A DNA stretch of 15,897 nucleotides from Singulisphaera sp. GP187. GTDB taxonomy: Bacteria; Planctomycetota; Phycisphaerae; Phycisphaerales; SM1A02. Made by a program: the position numbers and the translations under genes. Below, piece by piece: positions 15,756 through 15,897 of this stretch. Below the pieces are notes generated by a model. That model ran no database searches. It saw only the letters and a program-made list of their open reading frames with translations, and was not told the DNA's origin. The stretch is taken from positions 1 to 15,897 of the forward strand of contig CAMDEL010000013.1 in the NCBI GenBank assembly GCA_945896765.1, in the 5' to 3' direction. Each line of letters starts with the position of its first letter. The stretch's first letter is position 1.

Positions 15756-15789
15756 AAAAAAAAGACCGCAGGATTTGCTCCTGCGGTCT
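15756..15789 (-). terminator. Rho-independent terminator of the right-edge minus-strand gene
   Basis: A perfect 11-bp stem, AGACCGCAGGA (15763-15773) and TCCTGCGGTCT (15779-15789), encloses a 5-base loop. On the minus strand it is followed by eight T residues (plus-strand A run 15756-15763). This is a classic intrinsic terminator, placed 39 bases after the stop of the minus-strand coding end at 15828. Confidence 0.92.
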
Positions 15790-15827
15790 GAATTCTTTTC
15801 CAAAGCTTGCCGACGTTTCGCTGCGAA

Positions 15828-15897
15828 TTACTTCGCAGAATCAAGCGGTACAAAGTTGAACTGCTGTCCACCAACTGCAGCTTCAGCCATTGCGCCT
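15828..15897 (-). CDS. C-terminal end of an unknown protein (5' part outside window)
   Basis: A minus-strand frame enters from the right edge and ends at TAA (15828-15830). The last 23 residues read GAMAEAAVGGQQFNFVPL, then DSAK. It is supported by its position just upstream of a strong minus-strand terminator. The residues are too few to name a family. An internal ATG would leave only 20 residues, so a start within the window is unlikely. Confidence 0.6.
   Translation of the reverse strand, partial: GAMAEAAVGGQQFNFVPLDSAK

Larger units (their letters stand above)
15257..15827. other. Intergenic stretch without an intact recognised gene
   Basis: I find no convincing complete gene in these 571 bases. 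The part from about 15410 to 15660 seems richer in G and C than the neighbouring genes. It holds an imperfect direct duplication (15262-15447), an open frame at 15370-15597 that has no start except an internal ATG, a 12-bp tandem repeat at 15677-15724 and a terminator at 15756-15789. It may be a decayed gene plus the 3' end region of the gene entering from the right. Confidence 0.6.

Noticed and set aside
15671..15874. Minus-strand 67-codon frame ending in a GNSH repeat
   Set aside because: It crosses the strong terminator and the end of the right-edge gene; the GNSH repeat is only the translation of the 12-bp tandem repeat.

Overview
The window looks like chromosomal DNA of a planctomycete, most likely of the class Phycisphaerae. 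The pointers are family-level and were judged by eye: DUF1080 secreted proteins, a pseudopilin with planctomycete style, a secreted protein ending in two dockerin-like calcium-binding repeats of the D-x-N-x-D...GWG type, a protein ending in a PEP-CTERM-like tail (VPGPGA, hydrophobic stretch, RRRR), and a DUF1015-serA-serC operon. No rRNA, tRNA, CRISPR array, transposase or phage gene is visible.

Layout. (1) 1-2035, minus strand: an ABC-2 exporter operon, ATPase then permease, coupled by an ATGA overlap; the permease runs off the left edge. (2) 2105-4084, plus: acetyl-CoA synthetase, divergent from the exporter. (3) 4101-5027, minus: a secreted or pilus-like pseudopilin; divergent from it, 5039-6118 plus, a secreted dockerin-like protein. 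(4) 6184-7128, minus: an HD-GYP phosphodiesterase-like protein whose C-terminus resembles sigma-70 region 4. (5) 7208-10852, plus: DUF1015, a SerA-like dehydrogenase with an ACT domain, and SerC, tightly packed and pointing to the phosphorylated serine pathway. (6) 10883-11991, minus: a histone H1-like/DUF2934 protein followed, with ATGA overlap, by a DUF1080 protein. (7) 12134-13558, plus: an SthA-type pyridine nucleotide transhydrogenase, convergent with a second DUF1080 protein (13595-14437, minus). (8) 14567-15256, plus: a PEP-CTERM-like secreted protein behind a good sigma-70-type promoter. (9) 15257-15827: a stretch with no convincing intact gene, holding an imperfect ~104-bp-spaced duplication, a possible gene remnant, a 12-bp tandem repeat and a strong intrinsic terminator that serves a minus-strand gene entering from the right edge.

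Together the genes cover acetate activation, serine synthesis, NADPH/NADH balance and several cell-surface proteins. The most unusual points are the HD-GYP/sigma-region-4 fusion, the SerA-like protein that lacks the usual Arg and His (and probably Glu) of its catalytic site, the H1-like/DUF2934 gene coupled to a DUF1080 gene, and the unexplained repeats after 15257. No wholly new multi-gene system can be demonstrated from the sequence alone.
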